This document shows, piece by piece, positions 27,661-39,892 of a stretch of 64,000 bases of DNA (position 1 is the stretch's first letter; each line of letters starts with the position of its first letter). Location: positions 20,216 through 84,215 of the forward strand of contig NZ_ATXH01000008.1 of NCBI RefSeq assembly GCF_000421585.1, read 5' to 3'. Position numbers and translations under genes: made by a program. The notes below the pieces were generated by a model. That model did no database searches and was not told where the DNA came from. It saw only the letters and a program-made list of their open reading frames with translations. The stretch comes from Thermodesulfatator atlanticus DSM 21156. GTDB taxonomy: Bacteria > Desulfobacterota > Thermodesulfobacteria > Thermodesulfobacteriales > Thermodesulfatatoraceae.

Positions 27661-28182
27661 CTATTGCGTTTCCTGTGAAAGGGCGGTGAAATCAATGTTT
27701 CGGGAGCCAAGCTCTCTGTCCATCATGAAAAGGGCCTCAGGAGAATTCTTAACCAAACGCATTTGATCAACAATGCTTCCAAAAGAGTCTTCTTCTTCTA
27801 CCTGCTCGGTAACAAACCACTGGAGAAAAATTTGAGAGGCGTGGTCTTTCTCTTCAAGGGCGAGATTCATAAGGTTGTTAATACGTCTGGTAACTTCCTG
27901 CTCGTGGGCCAAGGCAAATTCCATCACGGCAAGGGGGGATTCCCACTCAACAGGCGGTTTTTCTATCTCATGGAGCTCAACACGGCCGCCCCGTTCGTTA
28001 ATGTAGTTATAAAATTTCATGGCGTGAACGGATTCTTCGATAGCCTGGGCCTTCATCCACTTGGCAAAACCCGGCAGGTTAATGCTGTCAAAATAAGCCG
28101 CCATAGCAAGATAAAGATAGGCAGAATAAAATTCCCATTTTAATTGCTCGTTAAAGGCCTTTTCCATCTTTTCACTTAGCAT
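27661..28182 (-). CDS. ftn: ferritin (bacterial non-haem, FtnA type)
   Basis: 173 residues. Four-helix ferritin with ferroxidase ligands Glu in QLKWEFYSAYLYLAM (about residue 17), the Glu/His pair in IEESVHAMKFYNYI (about 50/53), Glu in ALAHEQEVTRRI and Gln in WFVTEQVEEED. It stores iron in a 24-mer shell and protects anaerobes from oxygen and Fenton chemistry. An AAGGAGGGAG-type site precedes the ATG. Located between argD and pyrB, with no functional tie visible. Confidence 0.92.
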   Translation of the reverse strand: MLSEKMEKAFNEQLKWEFYSAYLYLAMAAYFDSINLPGFAKWMKAQAIEESVHAMKFYNYINERGGRVELHEIEKPPVEWESPLAVMEFALAHEQEVTRRINNLMNLALEEKDHASQIFLQWFVTEQVEEEDSFGSIVDQMRLVKNSPEALFMMDRELGSRNIDFTALSQETQ

Positions 28183-28218
28183 AACTCCCTCCTTAGAAAA
28201 ATTTTAATTTGAGTTTTT

Positions 28219-29415
28219 TTATAGACTAACAGATTGCAAAGCCTCTTCAAGGGCTTCTGCTAAGGCGTCTATCTCGCGATAGGCCACCACCAGCGGTGGT
28301 GTAAACCTGAGCACCCGGTCTTTAATGACCGTAAGAAGAATTTTCTTTTGTTCAAAAAGAAAATTTGCCACCGGAGTTGCCGAAATTTTTAACTCAAGGC
28401 CCTGCATCAGGCCTTTTCCCCTTACTTGCGCGATTTTTTCAGGATATTTTTCGGCAAGGTTCTCGAGTTTCTGGAAAAGTGCCTTACCTTTTAAAGTGAC
28501 TTCTTCAAGAAAGCCGTTTGCCAGTACTTTTTCAAGCACCACAAGGGCTGCGGCACAGCTTACCGGGTTTCCACCAAAGGTTGAGGCATGGGTGCCTGGC
28601 TCAAGGGCTTCCATCACTTTTTCGGTAGCAACAATGGCTCCAAGGGGCATACCCCCTGCAAGACCCTTGGCAAGACACATGACATCAGGGACAACACTTG
28701 TCCATTCGTAGGCAAAAAGTTTTCCCGTGCGGCCTATGCCAGTCTGAATTTCGTCAAAAATAAGAAGAGCTTGGTATTTATCAGCAAGCTTTCGGGCTTC
28801 CTGCACAAATTCGTCGCTCAAGGGAATAACCCCGCCTTCGCCCAAAATGGGCTCAAGGATAATGGCGCAGGTCTTTTGGGAAAAAGCCTCTTCTAAGGCC
28901 TTGATATCGTTTGGAGGGATGTGCTTAAAACCTGGCACAATGGGTTCAAAACCTTGCCAGTAAACAGGTTGACCAGTGGCAGAAAGTGCTCCGTATGTGC
29001 GACCGTGAAAGGAGTTTTCAAGGGCGATGATTTCGTTTTTTTCTGGGCCAAAGTTTTTCCAGGCGTAACGTCTGGCAAGTTTAAGGGCTGCTTCCACGGC
29101 TTCAGCCCCGCTGTTACAAAAAAATACCCTTTCTCCAAAAGAGTGCTCACAGAGAAGACGGGCAAGCTTTGCCTGGGGCTCAGTCCAGTAAAGATTGGAA
29201 ACATGGATCAGTTTTTGCGCCTGCTCACATATGGCTTTACTCAGTTCATCTGGTGCATGGCCAAGGGCGCAAACGGCAATGCCTGCGCAAAAATCGAGAT
29301 ATTCGTTTCCCTCCTCATCAAAAAGCCGTGTGCCTTTTCCTTTTACAAAGGCTACAGGAAAACGTTTGTAATTTTTGGCCAAATAAATTTCCCCTAAATC
29401 TTTTATATAAGCCAT
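28219..29415 (-). CDS. argD: acetylornithine aminotransferase
   Basis: 398 residues, class III PLP aminotransferase. Markers are NSGAEAVEAALKLARR, the ALENSFHGRTYGALS segment, LLIFDEIQTGIGRTG, and the PLP lysine in DVMCLAKGLAGGMPLGAI. It acts in arginine synthesis, and often in lysine synthesis as the succinyl-DAP transaminase. A monocistronic gene by position; no other arg genes are in the window. Confidence 0.9.
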   Translation of the reverse strand: MAYIKDLGEIYLAKNYKRFPVAFVKGKGTRLFDEEGNEYLDFCAGIAVCALGHAPDELSKAICEQAQKLIHVSNLYWTEPQAKLARLLCEHSFGERVFFCNSGAEAVEAALKLARRYAWKNFGPEKNEIIALENSFHGRTYGALSATGQPVYWQGFEPIVPGFKHIPPNDIKALEEAFSQKTCAIILEPILGEGGVIPLSDEFVQEARKLADKYQALLIFDEIQTGIGRTGKLFAYEWTSVVPDVMCLAKGLAGGMPLGAIVATEKVMEALEPGTHASTFGGNPVSCAAALVVLEKVLANGFLEEVTLKGKALFQKLENLAEKYPEKIAQVRGKGLMQGLELKISATPVANFLFEQKKILLTVIKDRVLRFTPPLVVAYREIDALAEALEEALQSVSL

Positions 29416-29675
29416 TTTACCCTCCTATGAGACTTTTACACCCAAAACTATCCTAATTTAGTTAGGAATTTTGTCAGGGCTATTTACTAATTTTTACTAG
29501 ATAAAGTGAAAAGCCTACTCTGAGTCGAAGTCCTAAACCACGGGCGAAGACGTCATTCTGAGCGAAACAAAGAATCCACCGACCTGTCTGTGGATTCTTC
29601 AGGTGCTAAAAGTAAAAGCACCCTTTAGTTTTCTAGACTGCCACCATTTTGCTCTTGTAGGAGCACGGTATGCCG
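29416..29675. other. intergenic stretch with GTCATTCTGAGCG-type repeat hairpin
   Basis: No gene supported. At 29551-29566 GTCATTCTGAGCGAAA is followed by the perfect stem AAGAATCCAC (29570-29579) / GTGGATTCTT (29590-29599). This motif resembles short intergenic repeats common in many bacterial genomes. A GGAGCACGGTATGCCGTG segment follows just before repeat copy D. Confidence 0.5.
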
Positions 29676-29776
29676 TGACCAAACTAAAATCCGTTCCTAT
29701 TTTTCGTTGCGAAAAAAGAACGAATCCCCCTGCGCTTGGCTTGCAATACTGCTCTCGACAATTTTGCAAAGGTCTC
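29676..29776 (-). repeat. dispersed palindromic repeat, copy D
   Basis: Minus-oriented copy. The right end is CAATTTTGCAAAGGTCTC (29759-29776), with internal GCTTGGCTTGCAATACTGCTCTCG and the central hairpin ATCCGTTCCTATTTTTCG / CGAAAAAAGAACGAAT. The left end (TGACCAAACTAAAA) is decayed. Confidence 0.75.
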
Positions 29777-29859
29777 ACACAGTTTTTTATCATTTTCCTT
29801 TCATTTATGCTTTACTTAGAAAAGTTTAGCAAAATTTAAGAAAATTTTTAATTTTTGCT

Positions 29860-29887
29860 TTACTTTATTTTTCGTTTTTGTATAATG
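29860..29887 (+). promoter_or_regulatory. promoter of the cold-shock gene
   Basis: TTTACT (29860-29865), a 16-base spacer and a perfect TATAAT (29882-29887) in AT-rich sequence, giving a leader of about 30 bases that carries AGGAGG before the ATG at 29925. Confidence 0.6.
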
Positions 29888-29924
29888 CCATTAAGTATTA
29901 AATTTACAGGAGGATTTTGGTAAC

Positions 29925-30131
29925 ATGGTTAGAGGTAAGGTTAAATGGTTTGATGAAAAGAAGGGCTATGGTTTCATTTCCAGGGATGACGGTGGCGACG
30001 TATTCGTCCACTTTTCCGCCATCCAGATGAACGGTTTTAAAACCCTCCAAGAAGGGCAAACTGTTGAGTTCGAAATTACTCAAGGCCCCAAAGGAGAACA
30101 AGCTGCAAACGTTACCGTTGTAGAAGACTAA
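29925..30131 (+). CDS. cold-shock / RNA chaperone protein (CspA family)
   Basis: 68 residues, a single cold-shock domain. RNP1 is [10 protein letters not shown] (residues 13-22) and RNP2 is DVFVHFSAI (25-33), both intact. It begins [17 protein letters not shown], as in CspA homologues. It binds single-stranded RNA/DNA and melts structure; in thermophiles it is often constitutive. Strong AGGAGG ribosome-binding site, its own promoter and a terminator show a monocistronic, probably highly expressed gene. Confidence 0.95.
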   Translation: MVRGKVKWFDEKKGYGFISRDDGGDVFVHFSAIQMNGFKTLQEGQTVEFEITQGPKGEQAANVTVVED

Positions 30132-30154
30132 TTCCTATCTTTTACATGAACATT

Positions 30155-30178
30155 AAGGCCCCTTACGGGGCCTTTTTT
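30155..30178. terminator. intrinsic terminator between csp and kdsB
   Basis: AAGGCCCC-TTAC-GGGGCCTT followed by a T-run. It lies 23 bases after the csp stop and just before the convergent kdsB stop, so it can serve both genes. Confidence 0.88.
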
Positions 30179-30181
30179 ATT

Positions 30182-30916
30182 TTAACCCTCAAGCATTTTT
30201 GCTACTTTTTTAAGATCTTCTTCGGTATCAACCTCTGGACACTCATATTTGGTAATAGAAACCGCGATAGGAAAGCCGTATTCCAAAGCGCGTAACTGTT
30301 CGAGTTTCTCTGCTATTTCCAGTTCTCCTGGTTCAAGCCTTACAAAGGTATCCAAAAATTCCCTGCGATAAGCATATATCCCTATGTGTCTTAAGTATTT
30401 GGGACTCTTGCCAGGGGGGCGGTGAAAAGGGATCAGAGAGCGGGAAAAATAAAGGGCAAGGCCTTCTTTATTAATTACCACTTTGACCCTGTTAGGGTCT
30501 TTTTTTTCTTCTTCACGGGTAATAGGCACTGCTACAGTAGCCATGGGAATATGAGTTTTTAAAAGAAGAGGCTTTACCAATTCATCGATAACAGCCGGTT
30601 CCAGAAGCGGCTGATCTCCCTGGATATTCACAACTATGTCATCTGGGGCGAGCCTTAAAATTTCTGCGGCTTCAGCAATGCGCTCGGTACCACAAGCGTG
30701 ATGAGGACTAGTCATAAGCGCAATGCCCCCGACTTCTTCAACAGCCTTTTTTATGCGCTCATCATCTGTAGCAACTACAATTTTTTCAAGTAGGGGACAC
30801 TTTTTGGCCTGTTCGTAAACATGCTGGATCATGGGCTTTCCAGCAAGAAGCGCTAAGGGTTTTCCCGGAAAGCGGGTAGAACCATAGCGAGCAGGAATAA
30901 TGCCATAAATTTTCAT
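30182..30916 (-). CDS. kdsB: 3-deoxy-manno-octulosonate cytidylyltransferase
   Basis: 244 residues. Activates KDO to CMP-KDO for the LPS inner core, in the cytoplasm. Motifs: IIPARYGSTRFPGKPLA (residues 5-21, nucleotide-binding), TSPHHACGTERIAEA, NIQGDQPLL and HIGIYAYRREFL. Together with lpxC it indicates a true LPS outer membrane. It reads towards the csp terminator; upstream is repeat copy E. Confidence 0.94.
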   Translation of the reverse strand: MKIYGIIPARYGSTRFPGKPLALLAGKPMIQHVYEQAKKCPLLEKIVVATDDERIKKAVEEVGGIALMTSPHHACGTERIAEAAEILRLAPDDIVVNIQGDQPLLEPAVIDELVKPLLLKTHIPMATVAVPITREEEKKDPNRVKVVINKEGLALYFSRSLIPFHRPPGKSPKYLRHIGIYAYRREFLDTFVRLEPGELEIAEKLEQLRALEYGFPIAVSITKYECPEVDTEEDLKKVAKMLEG

Positions 30917-30947
30917 ATTCCCTCCAGACCTTTTTTAAAGACCATGT

Positions 30948-31025
30948 GGAGACCTTTGAAAAATTTCCGAGAACAATTTTGCAAGCACAATCGCATGGAT
31001 CCGTTCCCATTTTTCAAAGATCTCC
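30948..31025 (+). repeat. dispersed palindromic repeat, copy E
   Basis: 78 bp. The left end GGAGACCTTTGAAAAAT and the right end ATTTTTCAAAGATCTCC are inverted repeats of each other at 16 of 17 positions, both carrying the same change from the family's TTTGCAAA. The inner GAGAACAATTTTGCAAGCACAA and GGATCCGTTCC blocks are present, but the second hairpin arm is missing. It supplies the stop codon of the gene at 31014. Confidence 0.8.
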
Positions 31026-31418
31026 ATATTTTATTTTGGCACACACCCAAGGCGAAAAACCAATTACTAAAAGTACCAAAAGAAAAAGATTTCCGTTTTT
31101 TATATCAAAAACTTCAAGCAATTCAGAAAAGTTTTTGCCTATCACGAAATAACCAAACAAAAATTCGAAGATTAAAGTAAAAAATACCAAAAGAACGCCA
31201 ACTAAAATGAAGTCAATCCTTCTAGATAACCCCATTTTCGGAAGAAAAAACCATACAATGGTCGCGATTATTGAAGATAAAGTCAATCCACTTAAAGGAA
31301 GGGCGATTTTTATGCCCATCAAAGAAACAAACAATTTTTCCCGTAAGATTCCGTTTAGTACCGCAAAAATAGCTATCAATATCCATAAAATGATAGTTTT
31401 AAAAATAAGCTTTGACAT
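31014..31418 (-). CDS. small integral membrane protein of unknown function
   Basis: 134 residues with four predicted membrane segments (about 5-24, 38-60, 69-92 and 110-127) and short loops. The start MSKLIFKTIILWILIAIFAV is consistent with a signal anchor. I recognise no family motif. Its last codons (GlyAspLeu-stop) are read from the end of repeat copy E, so the original C terminus may have been altered. Monocistronic, divergent from the cupin gene. Confidence 0.55.
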   Translation of the reverse strand: MSKLIFKTIILWILIAIFAVLNGILREKLFVSLMGIKIALPLSGLTLSSIIATIVWFFLPKMGLSRRIDFILVGVLLVFFTLIFEFLFGYFVIGKNFSELLEVFDIKNGNLFLLVLLVIGFSPWVCAKIKYGDL

Positions 31419-31536
31419 TGTTAAGCCAGGTTTAGCATGTTTAAAGCAATTTTACCTCTTTTTAACAGATTTATAACTTTTGCTAGCTTTTTAAAAAGTT
31501 ATTATTGAAAAGAAAAATTCAAAGGAGGAGAGTCTT

Positions 31537-31878
31537 ATGGCATATTTTTTTCCTAAGGACGATATAACCTTTGTGCCTCATCCAAAATTTGACGGAGTAA
31601 AATGGGCACCCCTTATAAATGCGGAAAAAACAGACAGAATCAGTGTTTGCCTGCTCCTCCTCGAACCTGATGTTGAAATCGCACGGCATATTCATGATCC
31701 ACAAATTGATTCTATTTTTGTTCTAGAAGGCGAAGGGGAAGCTTTTGTTAACGGGAAATGGGAAAAAATAAAACCAGGTGATTATGTTTTTGTGCCTGCA
31801 AGAGACGAACACGGCGTAAAAAATACAGGAAATTCCCCTCTTAAGCTCTTTATTGTTCATAGTCCGCCGTTATACTAA
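31537..31878 (+). CDS. small cupin-domain protein
   Basis: 113 residues, single cupin barrel. Motif 1 is [20 protein letters not shown] (about 50-69) with His and Glu metal candidates. Motif 2 is [19 protein letters not shown] (about 81-99). The enzymatic role is unknown; such proteins may be isomerases, dioxygenases or sensors. AGGAGGAGAG precedes the ATG. It lies 22 bases before hisI and may be co-transcribed with it. Confidence 0.78.
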   Translation: MAYFFPKDDITFVPHPKFDGVKWAPLINAEKTDRISVCLLLLEPDVEIARHIHDPQIDSIFVLEGEGEAFVNGKWEKIKPGDYVFVPARDEHGVKNTGNSPLKLFIVHSPPLY

Positions 31879-31900
31879 GCAAGCACTTAAAGGAGGCCCT

Positions 31901-32284
31901 ATGGAAAAACCAGATTTTGAAAAAACCGGTGGCCTTATTCCTGTTATTGCACAGGATTTTGCTACCGGCGAAGTGCTGATGCTTGCTTACATGAACGAAG
32001 AGGCCTGGGAAAAAACCGTTGAGACAAAAAAGGCCCATTACTTTAGCCGTAGTCGCCAAAAGATCTGGCTAAAAGGTGAGTCCTCAGGTCATGTGCAATT
32101 GGTTAAGGAAATACGCCTTGATTGCGATAAAGATACCATTTTGCTTAAAGTAGAACAGCTCGGCGGCGCAGCCTGCCACAAAGGTTATCGAAGCTGTTTT
32201 TACCGCCGTTTAGAAAACGGTAAATTGATCATTGACCAAGAAAAAATTTTCGATCCAGAGGTGGTTTATGGAAAAAAAGCTTAA
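31901..32284 (+). CDS. hisI: phosphoribosyl-AMP cyclohydrolase
   Basis: 127 residues from ATG 31901 (AAGGAGG seven bases upstream). An upstream in-frame ATG at 31853 is discarded because it lies inside the cupin gene. Motifs: [32 protein letters not shown], the metal-site DCDKDT and the zinc Cys in CHKGYRSCF. It is the stand-alone HisI domain without the HisE pyrophosphohydrolase. It opens the PR-AMP ring in histidine synthesis and overlaps hisG by 17 bp. Confidence 0.93.
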   Translation: MEKPDFEKTGGLIPVIAQDFATGEVLMLAYMNEEAWEKTVETKKAHYFSRSRQKIWLKGESSGHVQLVKEIRLDCDKDTILLKVEQLGGAACHKGYRSCFYRRLENGKLIIDQEKIFDPEVVYGKKA

Positions 32285-33143
32285 ACTAGGCATTCCCAAA
32301 GGAAGTCTCGAGAAGGCAACTATTGAACTTTTTGAAAAATCCGGTTGGCGCATCAACGTGCATCATCGCAGTTATTTTCCAGAAATAGACGACGAAGAGA
32401 TAGAATGTGCTATTTGCCGTGCCCAGGAAATGAGCCGCTACGTAGAACAAGGCATTCTCGACTGTGGTATTACCGGAAAAGACTGGATTCTTGAAAATGA
32501 CTCTAAAGTCCACTACGTGACCGAGCTCGTCTATTCCAAGGTGAGTAAACGTCCTGCAAGGTGGGTGCTTGCCGTTCCTGCAGACTCAAACATTCAAAAA
32601 CTCGAAGACCTTGAGGGCAAAAAAATCGCAACCGAGCTCGTCAATTTCACCAAACGCTATTTTTCCGAACGCGGCATAAATGTCCAGGTAGAATTTTCCT
32701 GGGGCGCAACCGAAGCTAAGGTAGTTCAGGGCCTTGCTGACGCCATTGTAGAAGTTACTGAAACAGGGACCACTATCAAGGCCCACGGGTTAAAAATTAT
32801 CCACGAACTCATGCAAAGCACCCCGCATTTAATTGCAAACGAAAAGTCCTGGGCTGATCCCTGGAAACGCAAAAAAATAGAACAACTTGCCGTGATGCTT
32901 AAGGGTGCTCTTCGGGCTCACAGACTTGTTGGCTTGAAGATGAACGTTGCTAAAGAAAACCTTGAAAAGATAGTGAGTATTCTTCCAAGCCTAAATGCCC
33001 CTACTATTTCTCCTCTTTATGAATCCGACTGGTTTGCTATAGAAACCGTTGTTGCCGAAGATGTAGTTAGGGAGTTAGTTCCAAAATTATTAGAAGGCGG
33101 CGCCCAAGGAATTATCGAATATGCCCTTAACAAAGTCATCTAA
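32268..33143 (+). CDS. hisG: ATP phosphoribosyltransferase, long form
   Basis: 291 residues from ATG 32268 ([18 protein letters not shown]). First enzyme of histidine synthesis. The size and the C-terminal region of about 75 residues match the long, self-regulated HisG with its own histidine-binding domain, so no HisZ is needed. [14 protein letters not shown] and [16 protein letters not shown] match the PRPP/ATP site. It overlaps hisI upstream and the TPR lipoprotein downstream by 23 bp. Only two his genes are here; the rest must be elsewhere. Confidence 0.93.
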   Translation: MEKKLKLGIPKGSLEKATIELFEKSGWRINVHHRSYFPEIDDEEIECAICRAQEMSRYVEQGILDCGITGKDWILENDSKVHYVTELVYSKVSKRPARWVLAVPADSNIQKLEDLEGKKIATELVNFTKRYFSERGINVQVEFSWGATEAKVVQGLADAIVEVTETGTTIKAHGLKIIHELMQSTPHLIANEKSWADPWKRKKIEQLAVMLKGALRAHRLVGLKMNVAKENLEKIVSILPSLNAPTISPLYESDWFAIETVVAEDVVRELVPKLLEGGAQGIIEYALNKVI

Positions 33144-33900
33144 AGCTTTCTTACTTTTGGCTATGTTGCTGGTGGTGGCTTCCTGTCAGAGTGTGGAGCC
33201 ACCACCTAGCTTTTACAAAGAAAAAGCAGACATTTATCTTGAACGGGCAGCTATCTATTATCACGAAGGTCGCTTAGCAGAAGCGTTAAAAGAGGCCTAT
33301 CAAGCACAGAAAGTCTATCCTAAAGACCCGGAGGTATATAACCTCATAGGCCTCATTTACATGGACAAAGGCGATTTTGATAAGGCAGAAACAAATTTTA
33401 AAAAAGCCCTTGAATTGGCACCAGATAATCCAGAAGTGCTTAACAATTTAGGATCTCTTTATCTTCTCAAGGGAGAAATAAAAAAGGCCATTACTTCCTT
33501 TGAAAAGGCCCTAAAAAATCCCTTTTATCAAAGGCCTTTTATTGCTTATACGAATCTTGCCTGGGCTTATTACAAGCTCGGCGACCGTAAAAAGGCCTTC
33601 TCTTATTTAAACCAAGCCATACAATATAATCCTCGCTATGCTACAGCTTATTTTTATCGAGGGCTCATCGCCTTTGAAGAAGGCCGATATGAACAAGCAC
33701 GGCTTGATTTTCGAAGAGCAGTACGCTTTAACCGCCAAGACATGGCAGCTCGTTATTACCTAGGCTTGGTGTACTTGCGGCTTGGTGAAGAAGAAAAAGC
33801 CAAAAAAGTATGGGAATCCATCCTCCAGCTAGCACCGGAGTCGCGCTGGGCCTTAAAAGCCGAAGAAAAACTCATGATTCTAAAGGATTTAGAAAACTGA
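33121..33900 (+). CDS. TPR lipoprotein, PilF/PilW-like
   Basis: 259 residues. The lipoprotein signal ends LLVVASC (Cys about 22). Six or so tetratricopeptide repeats follow from residue 35, e.g. [19 protein letters not shown] and [17 protein letters not shown]. The architecture resembles PilF/PilW, the outer-membrane pilotin for type IV pilus secretin, but no pilus genes are near, so the role is open. It begins inside the hisG 3' end, so expression is coupled to hisG. Confidence 0.75.
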   Translation: MPLTKSSKAFLLLAMLLVVASCQSVEPPPSFYKEKADIYLERAAIYYHEGRLAEALKEAYQAQKVYPKDPEVYNLIGLIYMDKGDFDKAETNFKKALELAPDNPEVLNNLGSLYLLKGEIKKAITSFEKALKNPFYQRPFIAYTNLAWAYYKLGDRKKAFSYLNQAIQYNPRYATAYFYRGLIAFEEGRYEQARLDFRRAVRFNRQDMAARYYLGLVYLRLGEEEKAKKVWESILQLAPESRWALKAEEKLMILKDLEN

Positions 33901-34125
33901 TCACTTCCGAAAAATCAGCGAAAAAAGAAGGCTGAGAAGCACACTCAGCAGTATACAAGTCCCTAACGGAAAATAAAAAGTAAAGTTTTCGCGCTTGATA
34001 ACGATATCTCCAGGGAGCTTGCCAAGAAAAGGTATCTTGCTCCCAAAAACCAAGAAAACCCCTATCAGGACCATAAAAAGGCCAAGAATCAACAAAGTTT
34101 TGCCTAAATCCTCAAGAGGATTCAT
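33901..34125 (-). CDS. DUF2905 small membrane protein
   Basis: 74 residues, two transmembrane helices with the conserved IPFLGKLPGDIVIKRENFTFYFPLG between them, the hallmark of the DUF2905 family. Function unknown. It overlaps queH by 14 bp and ends exactly beside the convergent TPR gene stop. Confidence 0.85.
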   Translation of the reverse strand: MNPLEDLGKTLLILGLFMVLIGVFLVFGSKIPFLGKLPGDIVIKRENFTFYFPLGTCILLSVLLSLLFSLIFRK

Positions 34126-34711
34126 TTTTATCCTCCTTTTTCCTTGCTGTGTATTTTTTTCTTAATTTTTTGTCGTAGCGTTCCTGCTCACTAAAGATAC
34201 AACCACAATAAGGCTGACGGTAGATATCAAGGGCTTTCGCTTCTTTTTGGCCTTCTTCCCAGCCTTCTCGAAAATCACGGTAAAGAAAGGGAATCTTGTA
34301 ACGAAATGAAAGGTCTTCGGCAATTTCTTTTATCAGTTTATGAGGTTGATAGCGGCTATAAAGAAGGGTGGTGGTAAAGGCATCGGCATCTTCTGATATT
34401 GCCTTTTTCACAGATTGCTCAAGCCTCATTAAATAACAGACTTCACATCTTTTATTTTCTCGATAGATAACTTTTCTTAAAAATTCCTTAAGCCTATATT
34501 CTTTTTCAAAGATTACGGGTAGTTTCTTTTGCTCAGAAACTTGAGTTAAAGCCTTTATTCTTCTCCGAAATTCTCGAAAAGGGTGTATATTGGGATTATA
34601 AAAATAGCCAATTACATCATAGCCTTCTTCCCGTAATTTTTTTAAGGGATAAAGAGTACATGGCCCACAACAAATATGCAGGAAAATCTTTTCTTTTTTA
34701 GCTGTTTTCAT
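34112..34711 (-). CDS. queH: epoxyqueuosine reductase QueH
   Basis: 199 residues. Final step of tRNA queuosine synthesis, the non-cobalamin type. Cysteine pairs HICCGPCTLYPLKKL (about 13-16) and RCEVCYLMRLEQ (about 92-95), together with YCGCIFSEQERY near 163, match the iron-sulfur ligands of the DUF208/QueH family, as does FYNPNIHPFREF. It is followed by DUF2905 on the same strand. Confidence 0.88.
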   Translation of the reverse strand: MKTAKKEKIFLHICCGPCTLYPLKKLREEGYDVIGYFYNPNIHPFREFRRRIKALTQVSEQKKLPVIFEKEYRLKEFLRKVIYRENKRCEVCYLMRLEQSVKKAISEDADAFTTTLLYSRYQPHKLIKEIAEDLSFRYKIPFLYRDFREGWEEGQKEAKALDIYRQPYCGCIFSEQERYDKKLRKKYTARKKEDKNESS

Positions 34712-34924
34712 GTTATTTAAAGAAAGGCCTCAGGCCTAAATTTGATGTTAAAAAAGTTGTCAAAAAGGTGTTGAAAAAAGTGTTAATATTTTTTACCAAA
34801 AATTTTCAACAAACATTTCAACAGGTCATTTTCCTTAAAATATCTAGCTCTGGACACATTTTTGACAATTTAAACCGTTTTTATAACTTCTATCTTTTAA
34901 AAAATTAATACATAGGAGTAAAAA

Positions 34925-38436
<3,512 letters not shown>

Positions 38437-38446
38437 GAGGTAAGGG

Positions 38447-38650
38447 ATGGAATGCCAAAAGAAAAAAAACCTTGCCAGGTGTAATTGTACTTATGAGCCT
38501 TGTTCTAAAAAAGGTATTTGTTGTGAGTGTTTAAAGTATCATCTGTCAAGGAGAGAACTTCCTGGGTGTTGTTTTCCACCAGAGGCTGAGCGCACCTGGG
38601 ATAGATCTTTTGAGCATTTCGCCCGCCTCGTGCGCGAGGGGAAGGTATAA
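38447..38650 (+). CDS. small Cys-rich DUF6485-like protein
   Basis: 67 residues with nine cysteines, arranged [21 protein letters not shown] and [18 protein letters not shown], which resembles the DUF6485 family of small proteins in anaerobes. Probably metal-binding (zinc or iron-sulfur); no role is known. GGAGGTAAGG precedes the ATG. It follows gyrB by 10 bases and may be co-transcribed. Confidence 0.72.
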   Translation: MECQKKKNLARCNCTYEPCSKKGICCECLKYHLSRRELPGCCFPPEAERTWDRSFEHFARLVREGKV

Positions 38651-38658
38651 AAACTAAT

Positions 38659-38735
38659 TGGCGCGCCCGGGAGGACTCGAACCTCCAACCTCTGGATTCG
38701 TAGTCCAACGCTCTATCCGGTTGAGCTACGGGCGC
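38659..38735 (-). tRNA. tRNA-Arg (anticodon ACG)
   Basis: 77-nt cloverleaf. Acceptor GCGCCCG/CGGGCGC, D-arm GCTC...GAGC, anticodon stem TTGGA/TCCAG with loop CTACGAA (anticodon ACG), T-arm GGAGG-TTCGAGT-CCTCC, discriminator G and an encoded CCA at 38659-38661. Reads CGU/CGC after A34 deamination. Confidence 0.96.
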
Positions 38736-38803
38736 GCACGAAACATAAATTAACCCCTCAAGCTCAGTTTGACAAGATTACCCGAAAGGTTTTTACTTCT
38801 TTC

Positions 38804-39892
38804 ATGGACTTAAAAAACAAATTTAAAGAACTCATTTTTACCCTAGCCTCTATCCCAAGCCCAAGTGGTGAAGAAAGGGCAATCCTTGAATATCTTACCG
38901 GACGCCTTTCACAAATAGGTCTTCCTTTACGCAAACAGGAAGTCCCTGATAGATTCTGGAACCTCATTGTTAATGAAGATCCCGCTAACCAACTCCTTAT
39001 CGTGAGCCATGTGGACACAGTTCCCCCTTGGCTCGGGATATTTCCTCCGCGCATAAAAGACGACGTGCTTGAAGGCTTAGGTGTTTGTGACGACAAGGCA
39101 GGCGTTGCCATAATGCTCATGCTGCTTGAGGAGCGTTTAAAAGCCGGCAAAAAGATCCCGGCAACCTTTGCCTTCGTTGTTGACGAAGAACGTGAAGGCC
39201 AGGGCTCTGCCATGCTTGCCCGGGAAAAACTCCCTCTTTATGCGGTGGTGCTTGAGCCAACAGACCTAAAAATAGCTATTGCTGAAGGTGGCTCAGTTGA
39301 ATTTGAAATAAGAGTCATGGGTAAAGCTGTTCACGGAAGCTGTATTCCCCATGGTGAAAATGCTATTGAACGTGCTATTGAACTGATGTCCAAGCTGAAA
39401 AGGCTTTCGTTTCTCTACACCGAGCATCCTTTGGTTGGTCCTGGTGGGTTCAATGTTGAAAGATTTAGCGGTGGGGATGGAGAGCTCCGTGTGCCAGATC
39501 GCTGTATCGTAGAAGTTGATTTTAGGGTCTTACCCGGCCAAGAAACCGAAGATGTTATTGCTGAGATTAAAGCTATTTTAGATGATTTTCCCAATGTTCA
39601 TTACGTGGTTAAAGACGTATCTGAGCCCTTTGCTATCTCTACCGAGTCTCCCATCGTACAAAAGATTTGTGAGGCCTATCAAAAGGCACTAGGGGAAGAG
39701 CCTGAGCTTTCAGGTATGCCAAGCTGGACTGATGCGGCGCATCTTTACGCTGCCGGTCTTGAACCAGTTGTCTTTGGGCCAGGAGAACTAGCCCGGTGTC
39801 ATACTCCAGAAGAAATCATAGAGCTTTCCGACGTGGTAGAAGCTTTTGCTGTTCTTGACAAGCTGCTTGATCTTTTTTCAGAGGAAGTTTGA
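38804..39892 (+). CDS. M20-family metallopeptidase (ArgE/DapE-like)
   Basis: 362 residues. Zinc ligands: LLIVSHVDTVPPW (His, about 68), GLGVCDDKAGVAIML (bridging Asp), VVDEEREGQG (Glu-Glu), and HTPEE near the C terminus (His). A dimerisation lid at about 175-290 begins GSVEFEIRVMGKAVHGS. Substrate could be acetylornithine, succinyl-diaminopimelate or a peptide; position does not settle it. Its last 94 bases overlap the convergent acetyltransferase gene. Confidence 0.85.
   Translation: MDLKNKFKELIFTLASIPSPSGEERAILEYLTGRLSQIGLPLRKQEVPDRFWNLIVNEDPANQLLIVSHVDTVPPWLGIFPPRIKDDVLEGLGVCDDKAGVAIMLMLLEERLKAGKKIPATFAFVVDEEREGQGSAMLAREKLPLYAVVLEPTDLKIAIAEGGSVEFEIRVMGKAVHGSCIPHGENAIERAIELMSKLKRLSFLYTEHPLVGPGGFNVERFSGGDGELRVPDRCIVEVDFRVLPGQETEDVIAEIKAILDDFPNVHYVVKDVSEPFAISTESPIVQKICEAYQKALGEEPELSGMPSWTDAAHLYAAGLEPVVFGPGELARCHTPEEIIELSDVVEAFAVLDKLLDLFSEEV

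Noticed and set aside
27029..27766. 245-codon open frame antisense to pyrB and ferritin
   Set aside because: Fully antisense to two conserved genes, with Arg/Ser-rich composition and no family resemblance; a shadow frame.
29416..29924. CRISPR leader or array
   Set aside because: Repeats here are single copies of different families, with no regular spacing.
34712..34924. Replication origin upstream of dnaN
   Set aside because: AT-rich with AAAAAGTGTTG-like repeats, but no TTATCCACA-type DnaA boxes and no dnaA nearby. The parS sites suggest the origin is not far, yet this region cannot be called oriC.
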